Below, piece by piece: positions 1-6,961 of a DNA stretch of 37,697 bases (its first letter is position 1; each line of letters opens with the position of its first letter). The position numbers were made by a program, and so were the translations under genes. Source of the stretch: an uncultured beta proteobacterium (GTDB lineage: Bacteria; Pseudomonadota; Gammaproteobacteria; Burkholderiales; Burkholderiaceae_C); assembly GCA_903873485.1 (NCBI GenBank), contig CAIQOO010000200.1:1-37697 (forward strand). Direction: 5' to 3'. The notes beneath the pieces are model-generated. The model had not been told where the DNA came from. It was given only the letters and a program-made list of their open reading frames with translations, and ran no database searches.

Positions 1-132
1 GCTCCTATGCGCTTACATCACTCAATGCGCTCTCAGTCAACAATGCAGCACCACAATGGCTCAAAAACCGCAGTTTTGACCTTACTTGGGCAGCAAAAGC
101 GGCTTAGTCAATCGTACAGGTCGACAAATTGT

Positions 133-151
133 GCTTAAGTCAGTGCCATTG
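133..151 (-). repeat. 19-bp element, copy 1 (inverted relative to copy 2 at 25704)
   Basis: The 19 bases gcttaagtcagtgccattg are the exact reverse complement of positions 25704-25722. A perfect 19-bp match in inverted orientation at two intergenic sites is unlikely by chance. It lies just downstream of the dsbD stop codon. It could be the residual end of a lost insertion sequence, but no transposase remnant is visible beside it. Confidence 0.5.
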
Positions 152-167
152 CCGCCCGGGTGGTTGC

Positions 168-2330
168 TCACAGTGCTGCCAGCGCGGCCCGCACTTCGGC
201 TACCGACAGTATTTCTGACAGCAGCACCGGGCTTTGACCGGCCTGGTACAGCACATACACCGGCACGCCGTTGCGCCCCAACTGGCTGAGTGCTGCGGTG
301 ATGGCCGGGTCGCGGCGGGTCCAGTCAGCGCGCAGCAGGGTCACTTTTCTGGCCGCAAAATCAGCCAGCAGCTCGGCGCTGGCGAGCGTGGTTTTTTTGT
401 TGTATTGGCAGGTGACGCACCAGGCCGCAGTGAAATCGACAAACACCGGCACACCAGTGGCCAGCAACTGATCAACCCGGCCCGGCTGCCAGGCCTGCCA
501 GGGGGCGCTGCTGGCGAGCGGCCCCGAACTGCTGGCGAGCGGCCCTGGTGCCTCTGATAATTGAAGCACATTTTTGCCGGTAGCCCATAGCAGGCCTGCG
601 AAGATAGCTATTGAAAAAATAGCTATAGGCCAGCGGCTTGGGCCGTGCAAGCCGAACGCCCAGACGACAAATGCCAGCCCCACCAGCAAGGCCAGCAGCG
701 CGCCGGCACCGTCAATGCCGGTTTGCTGGCCCAGCACCCAGACCAGCCAGACCACCGTGGCAAACATCGGAAACGCCATGGCGCGGCGAAACCTGTCCAT
801 CCAGGCACCGGGCCTGGGCAGTTTGCGTGCCAGCGCCGGTGACCAGCTTGCCGCCAGATAGGGCAGCGCCATGCCGATACCGATTGCCGCAAAAATCAGC
901 AAGGCCTGCAGCGGCGGCAAGCTCAGTGCCAGCCCGAGCGAGACCCCCATGAACGGCGCGGTGCAGGGCGAGGCAATCAGCACCGCCAGCATGCCCGACA
1001 AAAAGGCGTCCAGCGCCGGATGGCTGGCCTGCAGCGTGGCCAGGCGGCTCGGCAACAACTGGCCAAACTCGAACATGCCAGCCAGGTTCAGCCCGATCAG
1101 CGTGAACAGCGCGGCCAGTGCCGCCACCACCGCCGGGGACTGCAACTGAAAACCCCAGCCGAGCTGTTCGCCAGCGCTGCGCAGGATGAGCATCAAGGCG
1201 CCCAGTGCCAGAAACGACAGCAACACGCCCGCGCTGTAGGCCAGGCCGCTGGCCTGATGGGCGCGCCGGTCTTCGGCATGGCGGGCAAAACTGATCAGCT
1301 TGATGGCCAGCACCGGAAACACGCAGGGCATCAGGTTGAGCAGCAGTCCGCCCAGCAGTGCGCCCAGCAGCGCCAGCCAGAAGCTCACCGGCAGGGCGGC
1401 GGCAGGCCGGTTGCCGGAGGTGGCTGCGCTGCCGGGCAGCACCTCCGCTGCGGCTGCCACTGGCCAGGTGCCGCTGACCTGGGCCTGCGTGACAAAGCCG
1501 CTGCGCTGGCCGGATTGACCCGCCACCAGCACCAGCGGCAGCAGATTCGGGCTGTTGCTGCGGTGGGTTGCCATCGGCAGGGTGGCGGTCCACACCGCGC
1601 CCTGCCAGTTTTGCGACCAACGACCAGCGGGTTCAATCACCTCGGGGGTTTCCGGAAAAAATTCCAGCGTCTGGCCTTGCCAGGCGGCGGGCAAACCGGC
1701 CACCGAGAGGTTCAGGCTGCGGCCTTCCAGGGTGACATGGCTGGGGCCGGCCAAGGCTTTGGGCGCGGCCTGAAATGCGGCATCGAACTCTGGTGCATTC
1801 AGCGCGGTCGAGCTGTTGACCGGCAGGTGCAGCACAAATTCGCCGGTCTGCGGCACACATTCCAGCCGGCACACCAGCCAGTCGGCTTGCAGCCGGACTT
1901 CAAGATCGGGCGCGAAGGGCGCAGGCTTGAAGTCTGGCGTGATGGTCAGCGGCACCGGCAGCAACACGGTGCCGCTGTAGCCATAGTTGGCCAGGTTGCC
2001 AATCGGCAGTTTTTGCGGAATCGGCCAGGCAATGTCGCCCGCCAGCACCCCCACTGGCAGCGTCCAGCGCAAGGACGTGGGCTGGCCCGAGTCGCCCGAA
2101 TTTTTCCAGTAGGTGTGCCAATCGGGCTGGTGCCTGAGCTGCAAGCCCAGCCACACCGGCTTGCCCGGGTCGGCGCCGTCTGGCGCATGCGCCATCAGCT
2201 CGGCGCGCACCTGCTCGGTGATGACCACCGATTTCAAGGCATTTTGGGCTGCAGCCCTTGCTGGCATTGCGCTGATAGCTATAAAAATAAAAGCGGTCAG
2301 GAGGCGGCAAAAGGTAGATAAAAATGTCAT
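168..2330 (-). CDS. dsbD: Thiol:disulfide interchange protein DsbD
   Basis: Inner-membrane reductant conductor that passes electrons from cytoplasmic thioredoxin to periplasmic disulfide isomerases and cytochrome c maturation proteins. The 720-residue product has all three family modules. A signal peptide (about residues 1-27) is followed by a periplasmic alpha domain carrying the CRLEC cysteine pair. A multi-span beta domain has the two membrane cysteines in MPCVFP and ASPCTAP. A C-terminal thioredoxin-like gamma domain has CVTC at residues 638-641. All expected redox cysteines are present, so it should be functional. Two copies of the dispersed repeat lie inside the gene, one in the signal peptide (2251-2295) and one in a late membrane segment (581-626). 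A 21-bp near-perfect tandem duplication at about 507-548 repeats a Ser/Gly/Pro/Leu/Ala linker ahead of the gamma domain. It stands alone on the minus strand next to the toxin-antitoxin pair. Confidence 0.95.
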   Translation of the reverse strand: MTFLSTFCRLLTAFIFIAISAMPARAAAQNALKSVVITEQVRAELMAHAPDGADPGKPVWLGLQLRHQPDWHTYWKNSGDSGQPTSLRWTLPVGVLAGDIAWPIPQKLPIGNLANYGYSGTVLLPVPLTITPDFKPAPFAPDLEVRLQADWLVCRLECVPQTGEFVLHLPVNSSTALNAPEFDAAFQAAPKALAGPSHVTLEGRSLNLSVAGLPAAWQGQTLEFFPETPEVIEPAGRWSQNWQGAVWTATLPMATHRSNSPNLLPLVLVAGQSGQRSGFVTQAQVSGTWPVAAAAEVLPGSAATSGNRPAAALPVSFWLALLGALLGGLLLNLMPCVFPVLAIKLISFARHAEDRRAHQASGLAYSAGVLLSFLALGALMLILRSAGEQLGWGFQLQSPAVVAALAALFTLIGLNLAGMFEFGQLLPSRLATLQASHPALDAFLSGMLAVLIASPCTAPFMGVSLGLALSLPPLQALLIFAAIGIGMALPYLAASWSPALARKLPRPGAWMDRFRRAMAFPMFATVVWLVWVLGQQTGIDGAGALLALLVGLAFVVWAFGLHGPSRWPIAIFSIAIFAGLLWATGKNVLQLSEAPGPLASSSGPLASSAPWQAWQPGRVDQLLATGVPVFVDFTAAWCVTCQYNKKTTLASAELLADFAARKVTLLRADWTRRDPAITAALSQLGRNGVPVYVLYQAGQSPVLLSEILSVAEVRAALAAL
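581..626 (+). repeat. Dispersed repeat, copy A (inside dsbD)
   Basis: Starts with TAGCCC, then CTGCG and GATAGCTATT, and ends AAAAAATAGC. This is the same order of blocks as the copies at 2251, 6655, 13196 and 25904. It is translated in the last membrane segments of DsbD, so it has been accommodated in frame. Confidence 0.6.
2251..2295 (+). repeat. Dispersed repeat, copy B (inside dsbD signal peptide)
   Basis: Blocks GCAGCCCTTGCTGG, TTGCGCTGATAGCTAT and AAAAATAAAAGCG follow the family order closely. Read on the minus strand it encodes the hydrophobic core of the DsbD signal peptide (around FIFIAISAMPA). Confidence 0.65.
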
Positions 2331-2394
2331 GGATAGAGAGACTCGGGGTGGCGGCTGAAGTTCCTCAACGATGGCGGTGAATCAGGCGGTCGGT

Positions 2395-2817
2395 TCAGTC
2401 CGGGCAAGTTGAGTCAGGATTTGCACCCGCATGGCGAGAATCAATATGAACTCGAATCCACTGCGCAAAAGCTGCTTCGTCAACTTCACCAGCAGCCACG
2501 GCCAGCATGGTCAATGTGGCATCGACCTGGGTTGCCTGAAGTCGATATCCGTTAATGGCCAGAAACAAGCCAACCGCCAAGAAAGCAACAGGTTTGTTTC
2601 CATCTACAAAGGCATGGTTTTTAGCCAGCCCCAAGCCGTAAGCTGCGGCCAGATCGGCCACATCCGGCGCTGCATACAGCATCCGATTGACGGGCCGTGC
2701 AAGGGCTGAATCCAGCAAACCTTCATCGCGCAATCCACTGGCTCCACCATGTTCCGCCAGACTCTCGTCATGCAGCAACAGCAAGGACTGACGGTTGATC
2801 CATTTCCAGGCTTTCAT
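2395..2817 (-). CDS. doc: Doc/Fic-family toxin (death-on-curing type) with altered motif
   Basis: A 140-residue Doc-like protein of the Fic fold. Doc toxins phosphorylate elongation factor Tu and stop translation. The Fic/Doc motif sits at residues 68-76 and reads HAFVDGNKP. His68, Asp72, Asn74 and Lys75 are kept, but the position that is normally Arg at the end of the motif is Pro. The rest of the fold, including the preceding helix (AAAYGLGLAKN) and the following FLAVGLFLAINGY helix, is intact. The start codon overlaps the stop of the upstream antitoxin gene as ATGA, the usual translational coupling of these pairs. Either the toxin is weakened or the substitution is tolerated; the sequence alone cannot say which. 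Confidence 0.85.
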   Translation of the reverse strand: MKAWKWINRQSLLLLHDESLAEHGGASGLRDEGLLDSALARPVNRMLYAAPDVADLAAAYGLGLAKNHAFVDGNKPVAFLAVGLFLAINGYRLQATQVDATLTMLAVAAGEVDEAAFAQWIRVHIDSRHAGANPDSTCPD

Positions 2818-3038
2818 TTGGCAAGCTGATGAAATGTGTCACGGTAGTCATGCATGAACTCACGCCCCAGCTTGAGCTGCTCGTCGAGTTCAGGGTCGTA
2901 GGGTGTCAAGTGCAGCCCAGTGGTCGATTCAGTCAAAAAAACGGTATCGCCTTTGATCAATTTGAGCCGTGCCAAGACCTCTTTAGGCAAAATGACACCG
3001 ACAGAATTGCCGATTTGGGTGAGTTTGAGCGCGGTCAT
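2814..3038 (-). CDS. AbrB/MazE-type antitoxin, partner of Doc-like toxin
   Basis: A 74-residue protein with an N-terminal SpoVT/AbrB swapped-hairpin DNA-binding domain (residues about 1-45, motif IGNSVGVILPKEVL). Its short C-terminal tail should wrap the toxin. Such antitoxins neutralise the toxin and repress their own operon. It is first in the operon and overlaps the doc start by 4 bases. An AAGGG ribosome-binding site precedes the ATG. An AT-rich imperfect palindrome lies just upstream and may be its operator. AbrB-type partners for Doc are common on proteobacterial chromosomes, in place of the Phd family. Confidence 0.85.
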   Translation of the reverse strand: MTALKLTQIGNSVGVILPKEVLARLKLIKGDTVFLTESTTGLHLTPYDPELDEQLKLGREFMHDYRDTFHQLAK

Positions 3039-3052
3039 GGCGAACCCTTGAA

Positions 3053-3081
3053 GTTATTACATAAGTTATATTATCAGTTAC
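3053..3081 (-). promoter_or_regulatory. Candidate promoter/operator of the abrB-doc pair
   Basis: This 29-bp stretch is almost entirely A/T in a GC-rich neighbourhood. It contains TATAAC-like hexamers on the minus strand and an imperfect palindrome (GTTATTACATAA against GTAACTGATAA). It sits 15-43 bases upstream of the antitoxin start, where an autoregulated toxin-antitoxin promoter would be expected. The operator role is inferred from position only. Confidence 0.35.
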
Positions 3082-3158
3082 GTCCAGGTCGATGCCGATA
3101 ACGCTGGCACCGGGCAAAATTCTGTCCGGCATTTTCAACACATTTCAAAAGGACCGCC

Positions 3159-3938
3159 ATGCCCGGCTATTCAAACCCTGGTTTTTACACGCTGGCACTG
3201 CACGCCGGTGCCGCGCCCGACCCCGCCACCGGCGCGCGCGCCACGCGTCTGGATTTTGCAAACCCGCTATCTGGCGCACCACGGCTGGAACGTGCTGGTG
3301 GTCGATCTGCCGGGCCACTGCCGCAGCGCCGGCCAGCGTCGAAGAAGCTGCTGATTTCGTCATCGCCCTGATGGATGCTGCCGGTCTGGCAAAAGCCGTC
3401 TTGGTCGGTCACAGCCTGGGCTCGCTGATTGCGCTGGAGGCGGCAGCGCGCGCGCCAAAACGGGTGAGTCAACTGGTGCTGGTGGGGGCGGCCTTTCCGA
3501 TGAAGGTGTCGCCGGCACTGTTGGCAGCGTCGCAGAGCGAGCCAATGAAGGCGTTGGAGATGGTGAATATTTTTTTCTCGCTCAACCCTGGCGCCGCCGT
3601 CCTCGTCACTGGGGCCAGGCACCTGGGTTTATGGCGCGTCGCTGGCACTGGGGCGCCGGGTGCTGGCCAGCAACCCGCAGGTCAACGTCTTTTACACCGG
3701 CTTTGCGGCCTGCGACCGCTACGCCAATGGCGAGGCGGCAATGGCGCAAGTGACCTGCCCGGTGCTGTTTGTGCTGGGCCGCGTGGACCAGATGACGCCG
3801 CCCAAGGCCGCCCAGGGCCTGATCAAGAAAGCGCTGGATGCCCAGGTCGTGATGCTGCCCGGTGGTCACCAGCAGATGAACGAGACGCCCGAGCCGATGC
3901 TGGCAGCACTGCGCGGGTTTTTAAAGCCTGATTTGTGA
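3159..3938 (+). pseudogene. Alpha/beta-hydrolase pseudogene, several frameshifts
   Basis: Pieces of one alpha/beta-hydrolase lie in three different frames. An ATG at 3159 has a good AAAGGA site upstream. The strand beta-4 and oxyanion region (HHGWNVLVVDLPGH) reads in the frame of 3265. The nucleophile elbow GHSLGS and the helix after it read in a second frame (about 3335-3575). The cap and C-terminal part, including the catalytic-acid and His strands (CPVLFVLGRVDQM, MLPGGHQQMNE), read in a third frame to the stop at 3938. At least three frame changes are needed. One is at a run of T residues near 3568-3575, where a sequencing error is possible, but the others are not in homopolymers. The reconstructed protein would be about 255 residues. 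A functional product is unlikely. Confidence 0.8.
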
Positions 3939-3952
3939 ATGCGTTAGCCGCC

Positions 3953-4046
3953 TCATTGATCCCGCAACCCATACCACTGGTACAAAATGCGCTGACCCAG
4001 CCGGCGAAACGGTCGATTCAGGCTGGTTTCTTCATCTGAACCAGGG
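3953..4046 (-). other. Possible C-terminal remnant of a minus-strand gene
   Basis: Between the hydrolase pseudogene and pilD the minus strand has a short open stretch ending in a stop at 3953-3955. It encodes a basic, tryptophan/tyrosine-containing tail (around NRPFRRLGQRILYQWYG). The composition looks protein-like, but no start and no family can be recognised. The rest of 3939-4173 shows only an A/T-rich patch before pilD that may hold its promoter. Confidence 0.2.
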
Positions 4047-4173
4047 CAGTGTTGAGTTTTGCCATGCCCATCGTTAAAAGGCTTGGGAAAATGCAAAAAT
4101 CCTGATTGATGTTGTTGTAATCACCGCGAGAAAAGAATGAAAAATTGTATAAACCACCGGGCTTGGTACAGGC

Positions 4174-5028
4174 ATGATTAATTATCTAGATTTGTCGCCG
4201 GGCCTTGATGCCGGCTTGCTGGGACTGCTGGGCTTGCTGATTGGCAGCTTTCTCAATGTGGTGATTTACCGCCTGCCGGTGATCATGGAGGCGCAATGGA
4301 AGGCCGAGTGTGCCGAGATGACGGGCCAGGCGTTGCCCGAGGCACCGGTTTTCAACCTGATGCGGCCACGTTCGCGCTGCCAGCAATGCGGCCATCAGCT
4401 CAGTTGGCTGGAAAACATTCCGGTCATCAGCTATGTGTTGTTGCGCGGCCAATGCAGCCAATGCCACAGCCGGATCAGCCTGCGTTATCCGGCCATTGAA
4501 CTGGCCACTGGCGCGCTGTTTTTCTATTGCGCCTGGCGTTATGGCGCAACCCCGGTGGCGCTGGCCTGGTGCGGCTTTGCGGCGGCGCTGCTGGTATTGG
4601 CGATGATCGACTGGGACACCACCTTGCTGCCTGACAGCCTCACGCTGCCGCTGTTGTGGGCCGGCTTGATCGCCGCCGCATTGGGCCTGACCGGCATTGC
4701 CTTGGCCGATGCGCTGTGGGGCGCGGTCGGCGGCTACCTGTCTTTGTGGCTGGTGTATTGGGGCTTCAAGCTGGCCACCGGCAAGGAGGGCATGGGTTTT
4801 GGCGACTTCAAATTGTTTGCTGCACTCGGTGCCTGGTTTGGCTGGCCGGCGCTGATTCCGATCATCTTGATGTCCTCGGTGATTGGCGCCGTGGTTGGGC
4901 TGGCAATGAAGTTTTCAAGCGGTTTGCGCGACGGCGGCTACATCCCGTTTGGGCCATTTCTGGCTGGGGCCGGCCTGACTGCCATGCTGGTCGGACCCCA
5001 GACGATTTTGAAAGTTGTCGGGCTGTAA
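4174..5028 (+). CDS. pilD: Type IV prepilin peptidase / N-methyltransferase
   Basis: Inner-membrane aspartic protease that cleaves the leader of type IV pilins and type II secretion pseudopilins and methylates the new N-terminus. The 284-residue protein has an N-terminal GSFLNVVIYRLP segment. A cytoplasmic zinc loop carries Cys69, Cys72, Cys94 and Cys97 in two CxxC pairs. The two catalytic aspartates are Asp146 (in MIDWDT) and Asp211 (in the GxGD motif GMGFGD). About seven to eight membrane helices are predicted by eye. It begins a compact operon, with coaE starting 3 bases after its stop. The pilB and pilC genes that often precede it are not here; the upstream space holds a pseudogene instead. 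Confidence 0.95.
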   Translation: MINYLDLSPGLDAGLLGLLGLLIGSFLNVVIYRLPVIMEAQWKAECAEMTGQALPEAPVFNLMRPRSRCQQCGHQLSWLENIPVISYVLLRGQCSQCHSRISLRYPAIELATGALFFYCAWRYGATPVALAWCGFAAALLVLAMIDWDTTLLPDSLTLPLLWAGLIAAALGLTGIALADALWGAVGGYLSLWLVYWGFKLATGKEGMGFGDFKLFAALGAWFGWPALIPIILMSSVIGAVVGLAMKFSSGLRDGGYIPFGPFLAGAGLTAMLVGPQTILKVVGL

Positions 5029-5031
5029 GCC

Positions 5032-5673
5032 ATGACGCGCGCCTTCAAGCTCGGGCTGACCGGCGGCATCGGCAGCGGCAAAAGTACTGTGGCCAGCCTG
5101 CTCGCCGAGCTGGGCGCGGCGGTGCTCGATGCCGATGCCATTGCGCGCGCCGTCACCGCACCCGGCGGGATGGCGATGGAGCCGATCCGTCAGGCTTTTG
5201 GCGCCGATTTCGTCACCCCGGCGGGTGCGCTGGATCGCGACCGCATGCGCCGCCTGGCCTACGCCGACCCGCAGGCACGCGGCCGGCTCGAAGCCATCAT
5301 TCACCCGCTGGTGAATCAGGAAATCTGGCGACAGGCGCAGGCAGCCGAGGCGGCCGGCCAGCGCTGCCTGGTGTTTGATGTGCCGCTGCTGGTGGAGTCG
5401 GCGCAATGGCGCAGCGCGGTTGACCAGATTCTGGTGATCGACTGCAGCCCACAGACCCAAATCGCCCGGGTGATGGCGCGCAACGGGCTTGACCGTGCCG
5501 CCGTGCTGGCCATCATGGCATCGCAAGCCAGCCGCGAGCAACGCACAAGCATAGCGGACCTGGTGATTTTCAATGACGGCATTTCACCGGCCGAACTGGC
5601 GCACCAGGTGCACAAGCTGGCCCCTGGCTTCGGGCTATCATTGACCCACACTCAAAGAACCCTTGCACATTAG
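5032..5673 (+). CDS. coaE: Dephospho-CoA kinase
   Basis: Catalyses the last step of coenzyme A synthesis, phosphorylation of the 3'-hydroxyl of dephospho-CoA. The 213-residue protein has the P-loop GGIGSGKST at residues 11-19 and the family motifs DADAIAR and FDVPLLVES. It ends with the usual lid and C-terminal helix. Its length is normal. It is second in the pilD-coaE-zapD-yacG operon, a common order in proteobacteria, and is followed almost at once by zapD. Confidence 0.95.
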   Translation: MTRAFKLGLTGGIGSGKSTVASLLAELGAAVLDADAIARAVTAPGGMAMEPIRQAFGADFVTPAGALDRDRMRRLAYADPQARGRLEAIIHPLVNQEIWRQAQAAEAAGQRCLVFDVPLLVESAQWRSAVDQILVIDCSPQTQIARVMARNGLDRAAVLAIMASQASREQRTSIADLVIFNDGISPAELAHQVHKLAPGFGLSLTHTQRTLAH

Positions 5674-5674
5674 C

Positions 5675-6430
5675 GTGATCCTCTACGAATACCCCTTGCA
5701 CGAACGCATTCGCACTTATCTGCGGCTGGAACACCTGTTTTTGCGACTGCACCAGCTCGCCGCGCGCATCGACGACCTGGACCACCATTTCGCCCTGGCC
5801 ACGCTGTTTGAAATCATGGATGTGGCAGCGCGGGCCGACCTGAAGTCCGACCTGCTCAAAGACCTGGACAAGCAAAAACATCTGCTTGACGGCTACCGGG
5901 GCAACCCGGCGATCTCCGAGGTGGTGCTCGACAAGGTGATCGGCGAGCTGGACCACTGTTTCAACGCGCTCAACAGTCTGCCCGGCAAGGTCGGGCAGAC
6001 GCTGACCGAAAACGAATGGCTGATGAGCATTCGCAGCCGCATCGGCATTCCCGGTGGCACCTGCAATTTTGATTTGCCGGCTTATTACGCCTGGCAGCAC
6101 AAAACCGGCGTCAGCCGTCAAGCCGACCTGTCGCACTGGATTGGCGCGCTGGCAGCCCTCGGTGATGCGGTGAGCCTGCTGCTCAAGCTGCTGCGCGAAT
6201 CGGGTGCGCCGCAAAAGGTCATCGCGATTGGCGGGCAGTTTCAGCAAAGTCTGCCGCCGGGGCGCACTTTCTTGCTGCTGCGCCTGGCGCTCGAAGTGTC
6301 CCAAGGGCTGATTCCCGAGATCAGCGGCAACCGGCTGATGGTGTCGGTGCGGCTGATGCGCCAAGGCGACGACAACCGCCCGCATGTGGTCACCGACGAT
6401 GTCGCCTTTGAACTGGCGTTGTGCTCATGA
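5675..6430 (+). CDS. zapD: Cell division protein ZapD
   Basis: ZapD cross-links FtsZ protofilaments at the division ring. The protein has the helical family sequence, beginning VILYEYPLHERIRTYLRLE and continuing HHFALATLFEIMDVAARADLKSDLLKDLDK. GTG at 5675, one base after the coaE stop, is preferred as start because family proteins begin at this residue. This gives 251 residues. A TTG at 5663 in the same frame would add four residues inside the end of coaE. The C-terminal beta domain (LLLRLALEVSQG... SVRLMRQGD) is complete. The stop overlaps the yacG start codon. Confidence 0.92.
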   Translation: MILYEYPLHERIRTYLRLEHLFLRLHQLAARIDDLDHHFALATLFEIMDVAARADLKSDLLKDLDKQKHLLDGYRGNPAISEVVLDKVIGELDHCFNALNSLPGKVGQTLTENEWLMSIRSRIGIPGGTCNFDLPAYYAWQHKTGVSRQADLSHWIGALAALGDAVSLLLKLLRESGAPQKVIAIGGQFQQSLPPGRTFLLLRLALEVSQGLIPEISGNRLMVSVRLMRQGDDNRPHVVTDDVAFELALCS

Positions 6431-6636
6431 CGCAGGCTTTATCACTTGAGCCGCTGTCACCAAGGTGGGTGAACTGCCCGAGCTGCGGCGGCCCAAGCTT
6501 GTATGCTCGCGACAACCCGTTTCGGCCGTTTTGCAGCCAGCGCTGCCAGCACATTGACCTTGGTGCCTGGGCCAGCGAGCAGTTTGCCGTGCCAGCGCAG
6601 GCACTGCCCGAAGACCCTTTGGCAAGCCACAATTAA
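6427..6636 (+). CDS. yacG: DNA gyrase inhibitor YacG, zinc-binding
   Basis: A 69-residue zinc protein whose E. coli homologue binds GyrB and inhibits gyrase. Four cysteines, Cys17, Cys20, Cys36 and Cys40 (CPSCGG and FCSQRC), form the zinc site, followed by the family motif IDLGAWASEQF. The ATG at 6427 overlaps the zapD TGA as ATGA, so translation is probably coupled. In-frame GTG/CTC codons further upstream are not needed. It is the last gene of the operon. Confidence 0.92.
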   Translation: MTQALSLEPLSPRWVNCPSCGGPSLYARDNPFRPFCSQRCQHIDLGAWASEQFAVPAQALPEDPLASHN

Positions 6637-6961
6637 ATGCATCAAATCACCTTGCAGCCCACGTCCTGCTTGCGCTGATAGCTATATTAAAAATAGCAAA
6701 TCAGGCGTTGCAGCCAAGCCGGTCGAAGGCCAAATGCCGATCTTGCAATTGGCCAGAACCATGGAACAAGACAGACCCCGTTTTCCCCACCATCGATGGC
6801 AAGGCGCAGTCTTATGTCATGACCGCCGATCCGTGTTTCAAGACTACCTGCCAGGCCATTCTGGACGGAAGAAGACCAGACCAGGCGACCATCAGAGCCG
6901 GCCTGCCCCGATCAATCAGCCTTGAGTTGGCCCGGCAAAGCGCCCGTGTGACAATCTGCCC
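6637..6961 (+). other. 325-bp gap with dispersed repeat and possible gene remnant
   Basis: The first part carries repeat copy C. From about 6776 to 6925 one plus-strand frame stays open. Its composition looks like real protein (around FPTIDGKAQSYVMTADPCFK and later ILDGRRPD), but it has no credible start and runs out at rnb. I cannot assign it to a family. It may be the decayed end of a lost gene. No ribosome-binding site is visible before the rnb ATG; the GACAAT 7 bases upstream would fit a leaderless promoter. Confidence 0.3.
6655..6698 (+). repeat. Dispersed repeat, copy C (intergenic)
   Basis: A clean copy: CAGCCC, CTGCTTGCGCTGATAGCTAT, then ATTAAAAATAGC. It lies between yacG and the next gene, and its arms GATAGCTAT/AAATAGC allow only a weak hairpin. 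Confidence 0.65.

Noticed and set aside
1020-2321. Long open frame on the plus strand opposite dsbD (433 codons)
   Set aside because: It is rich in Gln, Arg, Gly and His, has no domain and lies fully opposite a complete DsbD; typical of high-GC antisense frames.
5663-5674. TTG start for zapD
   Set aside because: GTG 5675 matches where family proteins begin; the TTG adds four unsupported residues.
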